Origin: DASYYE01 sp035946955
GTDB taxonomy: Bacteria > Actinomycetota > Actinomycetes > Streptosporangiales > Streptosporangiaceae
NCBI GenBank assembly: GCA_035946955.1
Contig: DASYYE010000205.1
Span: 1 to 5,121 of the forward strand
Reading direction: 5' to 3'
Length of the DNA stretch: 5,121 nt
The stretch's first letter is position 1; every line of letters starts with the position of its first letter. The position numbers were made by a program, and so were the translations under genes. Shown here piece after piece: positions 4,776-5,121 of this stretch. The notes beneath the pieces were generated by a model. The model was not told where the DNA came from. It worked only from the letters and a program-made list of their open reading frames with translations, and ran no database searches.

Positions 4776-5121
4776 GTGGGCGTAGGCAGTGAGCGGACAC
4801 GGCTGGTCGTGCTGCGGGGTAACTCGGGGTCGGGCAAGAGCACTGTCGCGGCGGAGGTCCGTGCCCGCTACGGCCGGGGCATCGCCCTGGTCGGCCAGGA
4901 CAACCTGCGGCGGGTGATCTTGCGCGAGCATGACGTCGCCGGCGCCGCGAACATCGGTCTCATCGACACCGTGGTTCGCTACGCCCTGGACAACGGATAC
5001 CACGTCCTCCTGGAGGGCATCCTCTGCGCCGCCCACTACGGGCCGATGCTGGAGGGCCTGCGCCGCGACCATGCGGGCCCGTCGCGGTGGTACTACCGGA
5101 ACCAGCTGGCACACGGATCTG
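4776..5121 (+). CDS. P-loop kinase of the AAA_33/zeta-like group (3' end outside window)
   Basis: The first 115 residues of an ATP-dependent small-molecule kinase are visible. Walker A is GNSGSGKST at 15-23, preceded by the strand RLVVLR (9-14). QDNLRRVILREHD (41-53) holds D42, at the position of the catalytic or acceptor-side Asp of zeta-like kinases. NIGLIDTVVRYALDNGYHVLLEGIL (59-83) is the helix-strand unit whose LLEG carries the second acid (E80). The reaction is probably phosphate transfer from ATP to an unknown small molecule. The start is the GTG at 4776; no Shine-Dalgarno site is present and a leaderless transcript is plausible. The frame is open to the window end. The last residues after RWYY (RNQLAHGS) do not look like the acidic strand end I would expect there, so a frameshift or divergence near the edge is possible. 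Confidence 0.85.
   Translation, partial: MGVGSERTRLVVLRGNSGSGKSTVAAEVRARYGRGIALVGQDNLRRVILREHDVAGAANIGLIDTVVRYALDNGYHVLLEGILCAAHYGPMLEGLRRDHAGPSRWYYRNQLAHGS

Noticed and set aside
4614..5114. 166-codon minus-strand open frame at the right edge
   Set aside because: It is antisense to the kinase with an intact Walker A motif; its translation shows no recognisable domain.

Overview
The window looks like accessory chromosome of a high-GC Gram-positive actinomycete (Streptomyces or a relative such as Actinomadura or Nonomuraea). The reasons are the high GC by eye, strong G/C preference at third codon positions, frequent GTG starts, and a SAV2177/DUF574-type methyltransferase, a family very largely confined to actinomycetes. 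No RNA gene, CRISPR array, insertion sequence or integrase is visible.

Layout. At the left edge is the C-terminal part of a plus-strand APH/choline-kinase-fold phosphotransferase (2-376). It converges on a block of six minus-strand genes. In transcription order (right to left) these are: a class I SAM methyltransferase (3905-4624); a short polymorphic-toxin-type nuclease resembling CdiA C-terminal tRNases (2964-3698); an overlapping small acidic protein, the probable immunity protein (2630-2980); a FlaR/adenylate-kinase-like P-loop protein (2031-2543); a NUDIX hydrolase (1404-1952); and a SAV2177-family SAM methyltransferase (448-1263). At the right edge a plus-strand P-loop kinase of the AAA_33/zeta-like group (4776 to the window end) diverges from the class I methyltransferase across a 151-bp gap that holds two inverted repeats.

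How they may work together. The only pair with a clear functional link is the nuclease and the acidic protein. They overlap by 17 bp, which suits translational coupling of toxin and antidote. The toxin lacks the long trafficking N-terminus of a secreted polymorphic toxin, so it may be an orphan or displaced toxin module, or a small effector. The other genes are stand-alone small-molecule enzymes (kinase, NUDIX, methyltransferase, phosphotransferase) with gaps of about 80-210 bp. They look like a variable-region collection rather than one pathway; a shared pathway is not shown by the sequence. Functional names rest on motif recognition alone; no database search was possible.
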